Source of the DNA: Roseateles puraquae
Lineage (GTDB): Bacteria > Pseudomonadota > Gammaproteobacteria > Burkholderiales > Burkholderiaceae_C
DNA length: 64,000 bases
Assembly: GCF_002205845.1 (NCBI RefSeq)
Contig: NZ_NISI01000010.1
Location: forward strand, 217,353-281,352
Reading direction: 5' to 3'
The notes beneath the pieces were generated by a model that saw nothing but the letters and a program-made list of their open reading frames with translations, was not told the origin of the DNA and ran no database searches. The first letter of the stretch is position 1; every line of letters begins with the position of its first letter. Below are positions 15,942-24,363 of the stretch, piece by piece. The position numbers and the translations under genes are program-made.

Positions 15942-18155
15942 ATGCAAGAGACCCCAGACGCTGACGACGATCTGCTCGAACTCCTCGACGAGCCGGAACA
16001 CGGCGAGGGAGAACACCGCCACAGCGACCGGCCCTGGCGCATCCTGATCGTCGACGACGACGGCGACGTCCACAAGGCCACCGAGCTGGCCATGCAGGGC
16101 CTGACCGTCGAAGGCCAGCCGCTGGTCTTCCTGCATGCCTCTTCCGCCGCCCAGGCGCGTCAGTTGCTGGCCAGCGAAGACGACCTCGCCGTGGTCCTGC
16201 TCGACGTCGTCATGGAAAGCGAAGACGCCGGCCTGCAGTTGGTGCGCCACATCCGCGACGAACTCCGCCTGAACGCCGTGCGCATCGTGCTGCGCACCGG
16301 CCAGCCCGGCTATGCGCCCGAGATCGAGACGGTGCAGGCCTATGACATCAACGACTACAAGACCAAGTCCGAGCTGACCCGCACGCGGCTCTACACCGTG
16401 CTGACGGCTGCGGTGCGTTCCTACCGCCAGATCTGCGCGCTGGAGGCCAACCGCCGCGGGCTGGAGATGATCGTCGAGAGCAGCACCTCGCTGTCGCGCA
16501 TGCGGGGCTTGTCGCGATTCGCCGAGGGCGTGGTGACGCAGCTCTGCGCGCTGCTCGGCATCCTGCCCGAGGGCCTGGTATGCGCTCAGATGGGCGGTGA
16601 GCACGGGCAGGAGGTACGTATCGTCGCGGCCGCGGGCCAGTACAGCGGCCTGATCGACCGGCCGCTCGCCCAGGTCAAGATCGCCGCGGTGCGCGAACGC
16701 CTGGAGCGCTGCCTGCGCGAGCAGCAGAACCTCTACGACGACGGCACCTGCCTTTACTTCGGCATGGGCCAGGGGCGCGCGATGGCGGCGCTGGTGGACG
16801 TCGGCCGCGAACTCGACGAACTCGACCAGCAGCTGCTGCGGGCCTTCTGCTCCAACATCGCGGTCGGCTTCGAGAACGTGGTGCTCTACAGCCAGTTGCT
16901 CGACCAGGCCTACAACGACCCGCTGCTGCGCCTGCCCAACCGCAACCGCTTCGTCGAGCTGCTCGACAAGAACCTGAAAGACCCCGCCGGTGTCACGCTC
17001 GCGCTGATCGACATCGACGACTTCTCCGACATCAACGACGCCTTCGGCCATCACTTCGGCGACCAGGTCCTGCAGGCCGTGGTGCACCGCATGGCCGAGA
17101 TGCTCGGCCTGAACACCGCGATGGCGCGTGTGGGTGCCGACACCTTCGGCGTGCTCGGCGAGCATGCCAAGGTCTGCCCCGAAAGCGTGCAGGCCGTCTT
17201 CGCCGAGCCCTTCATGGTGGCGGGCGAGCGGCTGCAGCTCTCGGCCACCACCGGCCTGGTGCGCCTGGGCGAGTCCAAGGCCATCGGCTCCGAGCTGCTG
17301 CTGGATGCCCAGATCGCGCTCAAGCGCGCCAAGCAGCAGCAGCGCGGCTCCTCGCAGTACTTCTCGGCCGCCATGGGCAGCGATGCGCGCGAGCGCTTCA
17401 AGCTGCTCAAGGGCCTGCGCACCGGCTTCGAGGAGAGCCAGCTTTTTGTCGTCTACCAGCCGCAGGTGCAGCTCGAGACCGGCCGCATCATCGGTGCCGA
17501 GGCGCTGTTGCGCTGGCGCACGGTGGACGGCCGCTTCGTGCCGCCCGACCAGTTCATCCCGCTGGCCGAGCAGAGCGGCCTGATCATCCCGATCGGCGAG
17601 TTCGTCATGCGCACCGCCTGCAACCAGCTCAACAAGCTGCGCAGCCTGGGGTACGACGATTTCCGCATGGCCGTGAACGTATCGATGGCGCAGTTCCGCC
17701 ACCCCGGCTTCATCGACATGCTCGCCCGCTCGCTGCAGGACTGCGGCGTGCACGGCCAGAACATCGAGCTCGAGATCACCGAGTCCATGGCCATGGAAGA
17801 CGCCGATCTCGTGCTGCGCGTGCTGGCCGACATCAAGCAACTCGGCTTCAGTGTGGCCATTGACGACTTCGGCACCGGCTTCTCGTCGCTGAGCCAACTG
17901 CGCCAGCTGCAGGTCGACCGGCTCAAGATCGACCGCGCCTTCGTGCAGGAGGCGCAGTCGTCCACCGCCGGCTCGACCATCGCGCAGATGGTGGTCAACC
18001 TCGGCCGCGGCCTGGGCCTGACGGTCATCGCCGAAGGCATCGAGACCGAAGAGCAGCGCCAGTACCTCATCGGCCTGGGCTGCCACGAAGGCCAGGGTTG
18101 GCTGTTCGCCAAGCCCATGCCGGCGGAAGAACTCGAAGCCTGGATGAAGCGCTGA
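15942..18155 (+). CDS. Response regulator with DUF3369, degenerate GGDEF and EAL domains
   Basis: The 737-residue cytoplasmic protein has a receiver domain (about 33-160, acidic pair near D38-D40 and probable phosphoacceptor D88 in LLDVVM), a DUF3369 sensor-like domain (about 170-300), a GGDEF domain (about 310-460) whose active-site motif reads GADTF, and an EAL domain (about 475-730). The EAL part keeps EALLRW, the ELEITES glutamate, DDFGTGFSSL and EGIET. It should therefore hydrolyse cyclic di-GMP, while the GGDEF part is probably regulatory. No kinase gene is adjacent on the same strand; the convergent two-component pair ends only 13 bases away but is of the OmpR class. Confidence 0.92.
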   Translation: MQETPDADDDLLELLDEPEHGEGEHRHSDRPWRILIVDDDGDVHKATELAMQGLTVEGQPLVFLHASSAAQARQLLASEDDLAVVLLDVVMESEDAGLQLVRHIRDELRLNAVRIVLRTGQPGYAPEIETVQAYDINDYKTKSELTRTRLYTVLTAAVRSYRQICALEANRRGLEMIVESSTSLSRMRGLSRFAEGVVTQLCALLGILPEGLVCAQMGGEHGQEVRIVAAAGQYSGLIDRPLAQVKIAAVRERLERCLREQQNLYDDGTCLYFGMGQGRAMAALVDVGRELDELDQQLLRAFCSNIAVGFENVVLYSQLLDQAYNDPLLRLPNRNRFVELLDKNLKDPAGVTLALIDIDDFSDINDAFGHHFGDQVLQAVVHRMAEMLGLNTAMARVGADTFGVLGEHAKVCPESVQAVFAEPFMVAGERLQLSATTGLVRLGESKAIGSELLLDAQIALKRAKQQQRGSSQYFSAAMGSDARERFKLLKGLRTGFEESQLFVVYQPQVQLETGRIIGAEALLRWRTVDGRFVPPDQFIPLAEQSGLIIPIGEFVMRTACNQLNKLRSLGYDDFRMAVNVSMAQFRHPGFIDMLARSLQDCGVHGQNIELEITESMAMEDADLVLRVLADIKQLGFSVAIDDFGTGFSSLSQLRQLQVDRLKIDRAFVQEAQSSTAGSTIAQMVVNLGRGLGLTVIAEGIETEEQRQYLIGLGCHEGQGWLFAKPMPAEELEAWMKR

Positions 18156-18167
18156 GGCGACCGGGTC

Positions 18168-18875
18168 TCAGGCAGCTGGCGCTTCCAGCCGGTAACCCAT
18201 GCCGCGCACGGTGTGGATGAGCGGCCGGGGGTGGCCCTCGTCGATCTTGGCGCGCAGCCGCCGGATGAACACATCCACGACATTGGTGAGCGGGTCCTCG
18301 CTCGAACCCCAGACCGTCGCCAGGATGCGCTCGCGGCTGAAGAGCCGGCCCGGCGCGCTCATCAGCAGCTCCAGCAGGGCCAGCTCGCGGGCCGTCAAGG
18401 CGAGGGCGCGCCCGCCCCGGCTGGCGCGCATCTGCTGCCGGTCAAACACCAAGTCGTCCACAACGAGCTGCGCCGCGCGCGCGGGCCGCAAGCCACGGCC
18501 GCGCCGGGCCAGGGCCTCGATGCGGGCCAGCAGCTCCTCGAATTCGAAGGGCTTGACGAGATAGTCGTCCGCCCCCGTGCGCAGCCCGGTGACGCGGTCT
18601 TCCAGCGAGCCCAGCGCCGTCAGCATCAGGATGGGCATGCCGATGCCGGCGGCCCGCAGCGTCTGGCAGACCTCCAGGCCGTTCATGCCAGGCAGCATCA
18701 GGTCCAGCAGCAGCAGGGCGTCTTCCGCCTCCGCGCCACTGCTGGCAGCGTCCTGCGCCGCTGCCAGCGCCTCGGGCCCGGTGCCGGCCAGCTGCACGTG
18801 GTAGCCCTCGGCGCGCAGGCCACGCTCCAGGAAGGCGGCGATGCGGGCATCGTCCTCGGCCACGATGAGCTTCAT
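18168..18875 (-). CDS. OmpR-family response regulator
   Basis: The 235-residue regulator starts at ATG 18873-18875 within a four-base overlap with the upstream kinase gene, so the pair is translationally coupled. The receiver has the acidic pair at E7-D9, a phosphoacceptor at D58 in LLLLDLMLPGMNG and the lysine in YLVKPFE. The winged-helix output domain has ARELALLELLMSAPGRLFSRERIL and HTVRGMGYRLE. The Asp is later than usual because of a short Ala/Ser/Glu insertion around residues 42-52. Target genes are unknown; the triple 11-bp repeat upstream of the DegP gene is one candidate for an OmpR-type site. Confidence 0.93.
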   Translation of the reverse strand: MKLIVAEDDARIAAFLERGLRAEGYHVQLAGTGPEALAAAQDAASSGAEAEDALLLLDLMLPGMNGLEVCQTLRAAGIGMPILMLTALGSLEDRVTGLRTGADDYLVKPFEFEELLARIEALARRGRGLRPARAAQLVVDDLVFDRQQMRASRGGRALALTARELALLELLMSAPGRLFSRERILATVWGSSEDPLTNVVDVFIRRLRAKIDEGHPRPLIHTVRGMGYRLEAPAA

Positions 18876-20479
18876 GCGGCAGCCCTCACGCCCGCCGCGC
18901 ACAGCGGGAGGGTCAGCGTGGCCACGGTGCCGCCCGTGGGGCGCGGCGCCAGGCGCACATCCCCGTCATGCCCGCGAGCCAGGGCCTGTGCGATGGACAG
19001 GCCCAGCCCGCTGCCATCGGCCCGGTGCCGACGGGCACGCTCGCTGCGCCAGCGGTGCTCGAACACCCGGCGCAGGTCCTCGGGCGCGAGGCCGATGCCG
19101 TCGTCCTCGATGCGCACCTCGGCGCAGCCCGGGGCGTCGCCCACCACCTGCACGCTCACGCGCACCGTGCCGCGCGGATGGGAGTAGCGCACGGCGTTGT
19201 CCAGCAAGGCCATCAGCAGCTGGCGCAATCGCTGGGCGTCGCCCTTCACCGGCAGGGCATGCAGCGGCAGATCGACGTTGGGCAGGTCCACGCCCTGCGC
19301 CGCGGCCAGGGCTTGCGCCTGCTCCACCGCCTGGCGGATGGGCTGGCCCAGGTCCAGCGGTACGCGGCGGATGTCGACCGCCTCGATGTCGCTGCGGGCC
19401 ACGGTCAGCAGGTCGTCGATGACGCGGCCGAGCTGGCCAGCCGTCTCGGCAATGCGGCGCAGGGCGCCCTGGTATTCGTCCACCGGTTTGTCACGGCCGC
19501 GCAGCGTGACCTCGGCCTCGCCGCGGATCACAGTCGTGGGTGTGCGCAGCTCGTGGCTGATGTCGGCGAACAGTCGCCGGCGCCGCTCTTCCGCGGTCTG
19601 CAGGGCCTGCAGCGCTTCGCTGAGCGCGCGGGTGCGTTCGGCCACCTGCTGCTCCAGATCCAGGCGCAGCTGCGCATCCCGTTCGCGGTGGGCTGACAGT
19701 TCCGCAGCCATGGCATTGACGCTGCCGGCCAGCAGCGCGAACTCGTCCCGCCCCTGCAGCGGGATGCGGTGATCCAGCTCGCCCCGCTGAAGGGCGACGG
19801 CCGCCTGCCGCAGGGCACTCAGCGGGCGGCGCAGGGCCCGCGCGAAATAGACGGCGAGTGCCAGCGCCAGCGCACCGAGGGTGACGGCAGTCGAGATCCA
19901 GAGCGTGCGCATGCGGGTCATCGCGCGGTCGGTGTCGTCCCGCTTCTCGCGCACCGTCTCTGCCTCGCGGGCCGTGCTCTCGGCCAGCAGCCGGCGCAGG
20001 TCGCGGCCCTGGGCCATGTCGAAATGCTCGCTCGCCGCCGCCCACAGGGTCGCGGGGCTGCCGCTGCCCGGCACCGGGTGTTCGCTCAGTTGGGGTACCA
20101 GGGAGTCGAGCTTCTGGCGCAGCACCACCAGCGCGTCTCGACGCTGGAGCTGGCGCTCCCGGGCGCGCGGCCGGTCGTCCAGGGCCTCGGCCCGCTCGGC
20201 CAGCTGGTCCAGCCGGTCCAGCGTGGCACGCATGGTCGCGGCGAGCTGCTGCAGCTCGGGGAGCTCCGCACCGGCGTCGAACTCTCGCTGGGCGGCCCAG
20301 GCCCGCAGCCGCTGCTTGTCGGCGGACAGCTGGGCAAAGCCGAGCTGGATGTCGGCCGCCACGCGCCCGCGCAGCACCTGGTGCTCGGCCACGCGCACCG
20401 ACCACAGCGCCAGCGCGCACTGCGCGATCGCTGCGGCGGCCAGGAAGATGAGGGCCCAGGTCAGGCGGCGTCCGAACAT
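18872..20479 (-). CDS. Sensor histidine kinase, partner of the OmpR-family regulator
   Basis: The 535-residue kinase starts at ATG 20477-20479 (MFGRRLTW). It has a membrane helix at 8-27, a periplasmic part of about 170 residues rich in helical Arg/Leu/Glu sequence, a second helix around 195-215, a HAMP region, a coiled stretch, the HisKA motif DISHELRTPTTVIRGEAE with the phosphorylated His, and a HATPase domain (LLDNAVRYSHPRG, DDGIGLAPED, GSGLGLSIAQALARGHDGD). The all-helical sensor region suggests detection of membrane or mechanical state rather than a small ligand, but this is a guess. First gene of the pair. Confidence 0.92.
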   Translation of the reverse strand: MFGRRLTWALIFLAAAAIAQCALALWSVRVAEHQVLRGRVAADIQLGFAQLSADKQRLRAWAAQREFDAGAELPELQQLAATMRATLDRLDQLAERAEALDDRPRARERQLQRRDALVVLRQKLDSLVPQLSEHPVPGSGSPATLWAAASEHFDMAQGRDLRRLLAESTAREAETVREKRDDTDRAMTRMRTLWISTAVTLGALALALAVYFARALRRPLSALRQAAVALQRGELDHRIPLQGRDEFALLAGSVNAMAAELSAHRERDAQLRLDLEQQVAERTRALSEALQALQTAEERRRRLFADISHELRTPTTVIRGEAEVTLRGRDKPVDEYQGALRRIAETAGQLGRVIDDLLTVARSDIEAVDIRRVPLDLGQPIRQAVEQAQALAAAQGVDLPNVDLPLHALPVKGDAQRLRQLLMALLDNAVRYSHPRGTVRVSVQVVGDAPGCAEVRIEDDGIGLAPEDLRRVFEHRWRSERARRHRADGSGLGLSIAQALARGHDGDVRLAPRPTGGTVATLTLPLCAAGVRAAA

Positions 20480-20656
20480 GGCGCAATTCTCGGGGCCGTC
20501 GAGCCGGTCTGCATGAACGCCAGATGAACAGCGCATGCGCCGTGGTTCATGCCCGTGTCAGCCGGGCCTCATCAGTCGACCACGGCGAGTTCACGGCCCG
20601 CGGGCTCAATGAGGCCACGGCGCAACCGGCGCCGCGCATTCCCAAGGAGTCTTGTC

Positions 20657-21217
20657 ATGAAGAAGTCGCTGTCCCTGCTTGCCCTGCCGGCCATGCTGGC
20701 CGCCGCGCTGCCCGCCCAGGCGGAGGTGCCGCTGGCCAACCGGGCCATCACCCAGGCCGAGGTGCTGGCCGCCCAGAACGGCTGGTGCAAGGCGCTGCTG
20801 GACATTGGCGCCGCGCACGCCAGCGGTGGCCAGGCTGCTGCCAAGGCGCTGGCCGAGAAGGTCATCGACACGGCCTATGGCTATCAGATGGGCCCCGTGC
20901 TGTTCAAGCCGACCCTGACCGTGGCGCCCCAGACCTTCCGCACGACCAAGGCGGGTGCGTTGGCCTACTTCGTCGGTGGCGATCCGGCCTTTCCCAAGGA
21001 CGACGGCTTCGCGCTGAAGGGCTGGACGCGCTGTGAGGTCAGCAACAGCGCGATCTTCATCGCCGGTGACTCGGCCAGCACCCAGGGCAATGTGAGCTTC
21101 ACCGGCAAGGACGGCAAGGTCACGACGGTGGACAAGACCTGGAGCTATGTGAAGGACGATGCCGGCCGCCTGCGCATCGTGGTGCACCACTCCTCGCTGC
21201 CCTACGCGCCGCGCTGA
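20657..21217 (+). CDS. Small secreted protein, SnoaL/DUF4440-like, unknown function
   Basis: The 186-residue protein starts at ATG 20657 with AAGGAG seven bases before it, and has a signal peptide ending ALPAQAE. The mature part (ITQAEVLAAQNGWCKALLDI..., GYQMGPVLFKPTLT, KAGALAYFVGGDPAFPKDDGFALKGW, HHSSLPY) belongs to a widespread group of marine and proteobacterial secreted proteins that are sometimes labelled phosphoribosyl-AMP cyclohydrolase. I see no reason to accept that label. The alternation of an N-terminal helix and a late beta sheet fits the cone-shaped SnoaL/NTF2 fold. It is transcribed divergently from the kinase gene across 177 bases. Confidence 0.7.
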   Translation: MKKSLSLLALPAMLAAALPAQAEVPLANRAITQAEVLAAQNGWCKALLDIGAAHASGGQAAAKALAEKVIDTAYGYQMGPVLFKPTLTVAPQTFRTTKAGALAYFVGGDPAFPKDDGFALKGWTRCEVSNSAIFIAGDSASTQGNVSFTGKDGKVTTVDKTWSYVKDDAGRLRIVVHHSSLPYAPR

Positions 21218-21293
21218 GTTCGTGGGGGTGCCGGCGCTCGCCGGGAGCGAAGCGCCGGCTTAGACTGAGGCGACCTCGTCTGCAGGAGCGCCC

Positions 21294-22511
21294 ATGAGCC
21301 TCGCCAAGATCCTTGTCGCCCAAGGCGGCGGCCCGACCGCCGTCATCAACCAGAGCCTGGTCGGCGTCGTGCTCGAAGCGCGGCGCCAGGCGGGTGTCGG
21401 CAAGGTCTATGGTGCGCGGCACGGGGTGCGCGGCATCGTCAATGAAGACTTCGTGGACCTGACCCAGGAGACCAGCCACAACCTCGAGCTGGTGGCCAGC
21501 ACGCCGGCCTCGGCGCTCGGCTCCACGCGCGACAAGCCCGATGCAGCCTACTGCCACGAGATCTTCACCGTGCTGCAGGCCCACGGCATCACGCACTTCT
21601 TCTACATCGGGGGCAACGACTCCTCCGACACGGTGCGCATCGTCTCGGAGGAGGCGCAGGCGGCGGGCTACCCGCTGCGCTGCATCCACATTCCCAAGAC
21701 CATCGACAACGACCTGGTCGGCAACGACCACACGCCCGGCTATGCCTCGGCCGCGCGCTTCGTCGCCCAGGCCTTTGCGGGCGCCAATCTCGACAACGCG
21801 GCCCTGCCGGGTGTCTACGTCGGCGTGGTCATGGGCCGTCATGCCGGCTTCCTGACGGCGGCCGCGGCGCTGGGCAAGAAGTTCGAGGATGACGGCCCGC
21901 ACCTGATCTACCTGCCCGAGCGCAGCTTCGACAACGAGCGCTTCCTGCGCGACGTGAAGGCCACGCACGAGCGTTTCGGCCGCTGTGTCATTGCGGTCAG
22001 CGAGGGCATCCACGATGCCGCCGGCACGCCAATGCTGTCGCGCCTGGCTGGCGAGCTCGAACGCGATGCCCACGGCAACGTGCAGCTCAGCGGCACCGGC
22101 GCGCTGGCCGACCTGCTGTGCGAGGAGATCAAGGCCAAGCTCGGCATCAAGCGGGTGCGGGGCGACACCTTCGGCTATCTGCAGCGCAGCTTCCTGGGCT
22201 GCGTGAGTGATGTCGACCAGCGCGAGGCGCGGGAGGTGGGCGAGAAGGCGGTGCAGTACGCCTTCCACGGCGACCGTGACGGCTCGGTGGCCATCCAGCG
22301 CGTGGGCTATTACGCGGTCGACTACAAGCTGCTGCCCCTGGCTGCCGTGGCCGGCAAGACGCGCACCATGGAAGACGTCTTCATCAACGAGACCGGCACC
22401 GACGTGACCGACGCCTTCCGCCTGTACCTGCGCCCGCTGCTGGGTTCGGGCATGCCGGATGCGTTCCGGCTGCGGCCCAACCCGGTGCCCAAGGTGCTCA
22501 ACCGGGGCTGA
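21294..22511 (+). CDS. pfp: 6-phosphofructokinase, pyrophosphate-dependent type
   Basis: This 405-residue enzyme phosphorylates fructose 6-phosphate in glycolysis. The family motifs are GGGPTAVINQSL near the N terminus, GGNDSSDT at about 103-110, PKTIDNDLVGND at about 137-148 and the GVVMGRHAGFL segment. ATP-using enzymes have PGTIDND and Gly after GGD; the Lys in PKTIDND and the acidic residue after GGN mark the pyrophosphate-using group, whose reaction is reversible. The start at ATG 21294 follows GCAGGAGCGCCC. It stands alone between the secreted protein and the convergent J-domain gene. Confidence 0.9.
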   Translation: MSLAKILVAQGGGPTAVINQSLVGVVLEARRQAGVGKVYGARHGVRGIVNEDFVDLTQETSHNLELVASTPASALGSTRDKPDAAYCHEIFTVLQAHGITHFFYIGGNDSSDTVRIVSEEAQAAGYPLRCIHIPKTIDNDLVGNDHTPGYASAARFVAQAFAGANLDNAALPGVYVGVVMGRHAGFLTAAAALGKKFEDDGPHLIYLPERSFDNERFLRDVKATHERFGRCVIAVSEGIHDAAGTPMLSRLAGELERDAHGNVQLSGTGALADLLCEEIKAKLGIKRVRGDTFGYLQRSFLGCVSDVDQREAREVGEKAVQYAFHGDRDGSVAIQRVGYYAVDYKLLPLAAVAGKTRTMEDVFINETGTDVTDAFRLYLRPLLGSGMPDAFRLRPNPVPKVLNRG

Positions 22512-22519
22512 CCTCCGGC

Positions 22520-24355
22520 TCAGTCGTCCCGGTCCTCGGCAGCCGCCGGCGGCAGCACCGGCAGCCAGCGCAGCGCCGCAGCCTCCAGCCGGGTGTGCAG
22601 CCAGGCCACCGCGAGCAGGCCTGCGGCCCAGATCGCGAACAGCGTCAGCGCGCGGGTGTGGCCCTCATGCATGATTTGCCAGGCCAGCGCGGCGGCCATC
22701 GGCAGCATGGCCACGCCAAAGGTCCAGCGTTCGGCAATCACGAGACTGTTGATCACCGGGCGCACCAGCCAGCGCGACCAGTCGGGCGCCTCCAGCCGGC
22801 CGGCGTAAACCGAAGCCCCGGCCAGCGCCCAGGCCGCGCCGATGCACAGGCTGCTGGCATAGGGCACCCAGCTTCCCAGGGCCGCGTCGAAGAGCGTGGA
22901 CACCAGCCAGGCCAGTCCGGCCAGCACCAGCCCGTGCAACGGCTCCAGCGGCCAGGCTGCGATCAGGCCGGCCAGGCCGAAGCCGAAGCTCGCCAGGCCC
23001 CAGGCCCAGTCCGGCAGCAGCACCAGCACCGGGGCGGCGCGCAGGTCGGCCTCCGGCTTCATCGTCATGTAGGCCAGCCAGGCGGCAAACAGCAGCCACA
23101 CCAGACCCAGCACCGGCTGCATCGCATGCTGCCGCCATGCCGTCAGCGGCAGTGCCCAGCGGCGCTCGCCCACCCTGAGCGTCGGCCCGGTGTTGATGAA
23201 GGCGCCCAGGAAGATCCCGCCGGCCAGCAACAGGGCCATGCAGCCGATCCAGGTGACCATATGCGCCGTGGCCACGACCCCGTCGCCCGAGTTCAACCAG
23301 GCCACGGCCAGCACGAGCAGGCTGAAGGCGCCCACGCGCAGCCATTGGCCGCGCTTGACCTGCTCGGCCAGCCATTGCTGATCGGGGAGCTCCAGCCCCA
23401 GGCGGCGCAACTCGCCCGCGGGCAGGCCATGGAGCAGGCGGGCCAGCGCGGGCTGCATCATCAGCAGGATCAGTGGCAGCAGGGCCCAGCGCCGGGCTTC
23501 GCGCAGGGCGGCGACGCGCAGCAGCGGCTCGGCCGCCGCGCGCAGGGCCGGGTCCACGGGCTTCGGGATGCGCTCGGCCAGGGCCGTCTGCACCGCATGG
23601 GTCAGCGGCGCGCCGATCAGCCGCTCGGTGCGGAAGTCGCCGGTCCATTCGAAATGCGCATCCAGCGCCACCGCCAGGCGTTCGGGCAGCCGACTCTGGC
23701 GAACCAGCCATTCGGCGAACGCCGCCGAGAACTCGGCGCGACGGGCCAGGGGCTGTTCGTCGAGTTCGCGCCTCACGTCCTGCCAGGCGGCCATCAGGGC
23801 GTCGGTGCCGTGCCGGCGCCAGACCTGCTCCAGCCGCTCGATGAGCGCCTCGGGGCGGACGGCGGGCGGCGGGGGCAGCGCCGGTTCGGCCGGGGCCGCG
23901 GGAGGTTCGGCCTGCGGCGCCGTGGCCCTGGGCTCGACGGGCGCGGCCTCGGGAGCGTTGACGGGCGGCGGATCGATGGCGGGCGCCGTGACGGCCTCGA
24001 TCACCGCGAGCGGCGGCTCGATGATGGCGGGTGGCGGCGTCAAGGTTGGCACAACAGCCGGCACGTCGGCCAGCACGTTGGCCGGCGGCGCATCCAGCCC
24101 CGGTGGCAGCGCAACGGCCGCGTCAGGCGCAGCCGCAGCCGCAGCCGGCAGTGGCACCTCGCGGCCTTGTTCGGCTTCGGCGCGCGCCCAGGCGGCCCAC
24201 TGCTGGGCGCGCTCGTAGGCCGCGCGCAGGGCTTGGTAGGCCTCGGCGTCGTCGTCGGGTCGCGTGACCTTGAGCTTGACCGCGTAGGCCTTCTTGATGG
24301 CCGTCAGCTGAGTCGTCGGTTCAATGCCCAGCCGGGCCCAGTCCTCGTCCCACAT
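22520..24355 (-). CDS. J-domain polytopic membrane protein (DjlB/DjlC-like), partner of HscC
   Basis: The 611-residue protein opens with a J-domain (WARLGIEPTTQLTAIKKAY, then AYQALRAAYERA) in which the usual HPD tripeptide reads RPD followed by DD. A Pro/Ala-rich linker of about 120 residues follows, a helical segment, and then about eight hydrophobic helices to the C terminus. It lies eight bases after the Hsp70 gene on the same strand. E. coli HscC works with the membrane J proteins DjlB and DjlC, and this layout repeats that partnership. With Arg in place of the catalytic His, stimulation of Hsp70 ATPase may be altered, though the RPD version is, as I recall, common in this branch. Confidence 0.82.
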   Translation of the reverse strand: MWDEDWARLGIEPTTQLTAIKKAYAVKLKVTRPDDDAEAYQALRAAYERAQQWAAWARAEAEQGREVPLPAAAAAAPDAAVALPPGLDAPPANVLADVPAVVPTLTPPPAIIEPPLAVIEAVTAPAIDPPPVNAPEAAPVEPRATAPQAEPPAAPAEPALPPPPAVRPEALIERLEQVWRRHGTDALMAAWQDVRRELDEQPLARRAEFSAAFAEWLVRQSRLPERLAVALDAHFEWTGDFRTERLIGAPLTHAVQTALAERIPKPVDPALRAAAEPLLRVAALREARRWALLPLILLMMQPALARLLHGLPAGELRRLGLELPDQQWLAEQVKRGQWLRVGAFSLLVLAVAWLNSGDGVVATAHMVTWIGCMALLLAGGIFLGAFINTGPTLRVGERRWALPLTAWRQHAMQPVLGLVWLLFAAWLAYMTMKPEADLRAAPVLVLLPDWAWGLASFGFGLAGLIAAWPLEPLHGLVLAGLAWLVSTLFDAALGSWVPYASSLCIGAAWALAGASVYAGRLEAPDWSRWLVRPVINSLVIAERWTFGVAMLPMAAALAWQIMHEGHTRALTLFAIWAAGLLAVAWLHTRLEAAALRWLPVLPPAAAEDRDD

Positions 24356-24363
24356 GCCGGTGC

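Noticed and set aside
20657..21217. Label phosphoribosyl-AMP cyclohydrolase for the small secreted protein
   Set aside because: No HisI zinc or catalytic motifs are present, and the protein has a signal peptide.
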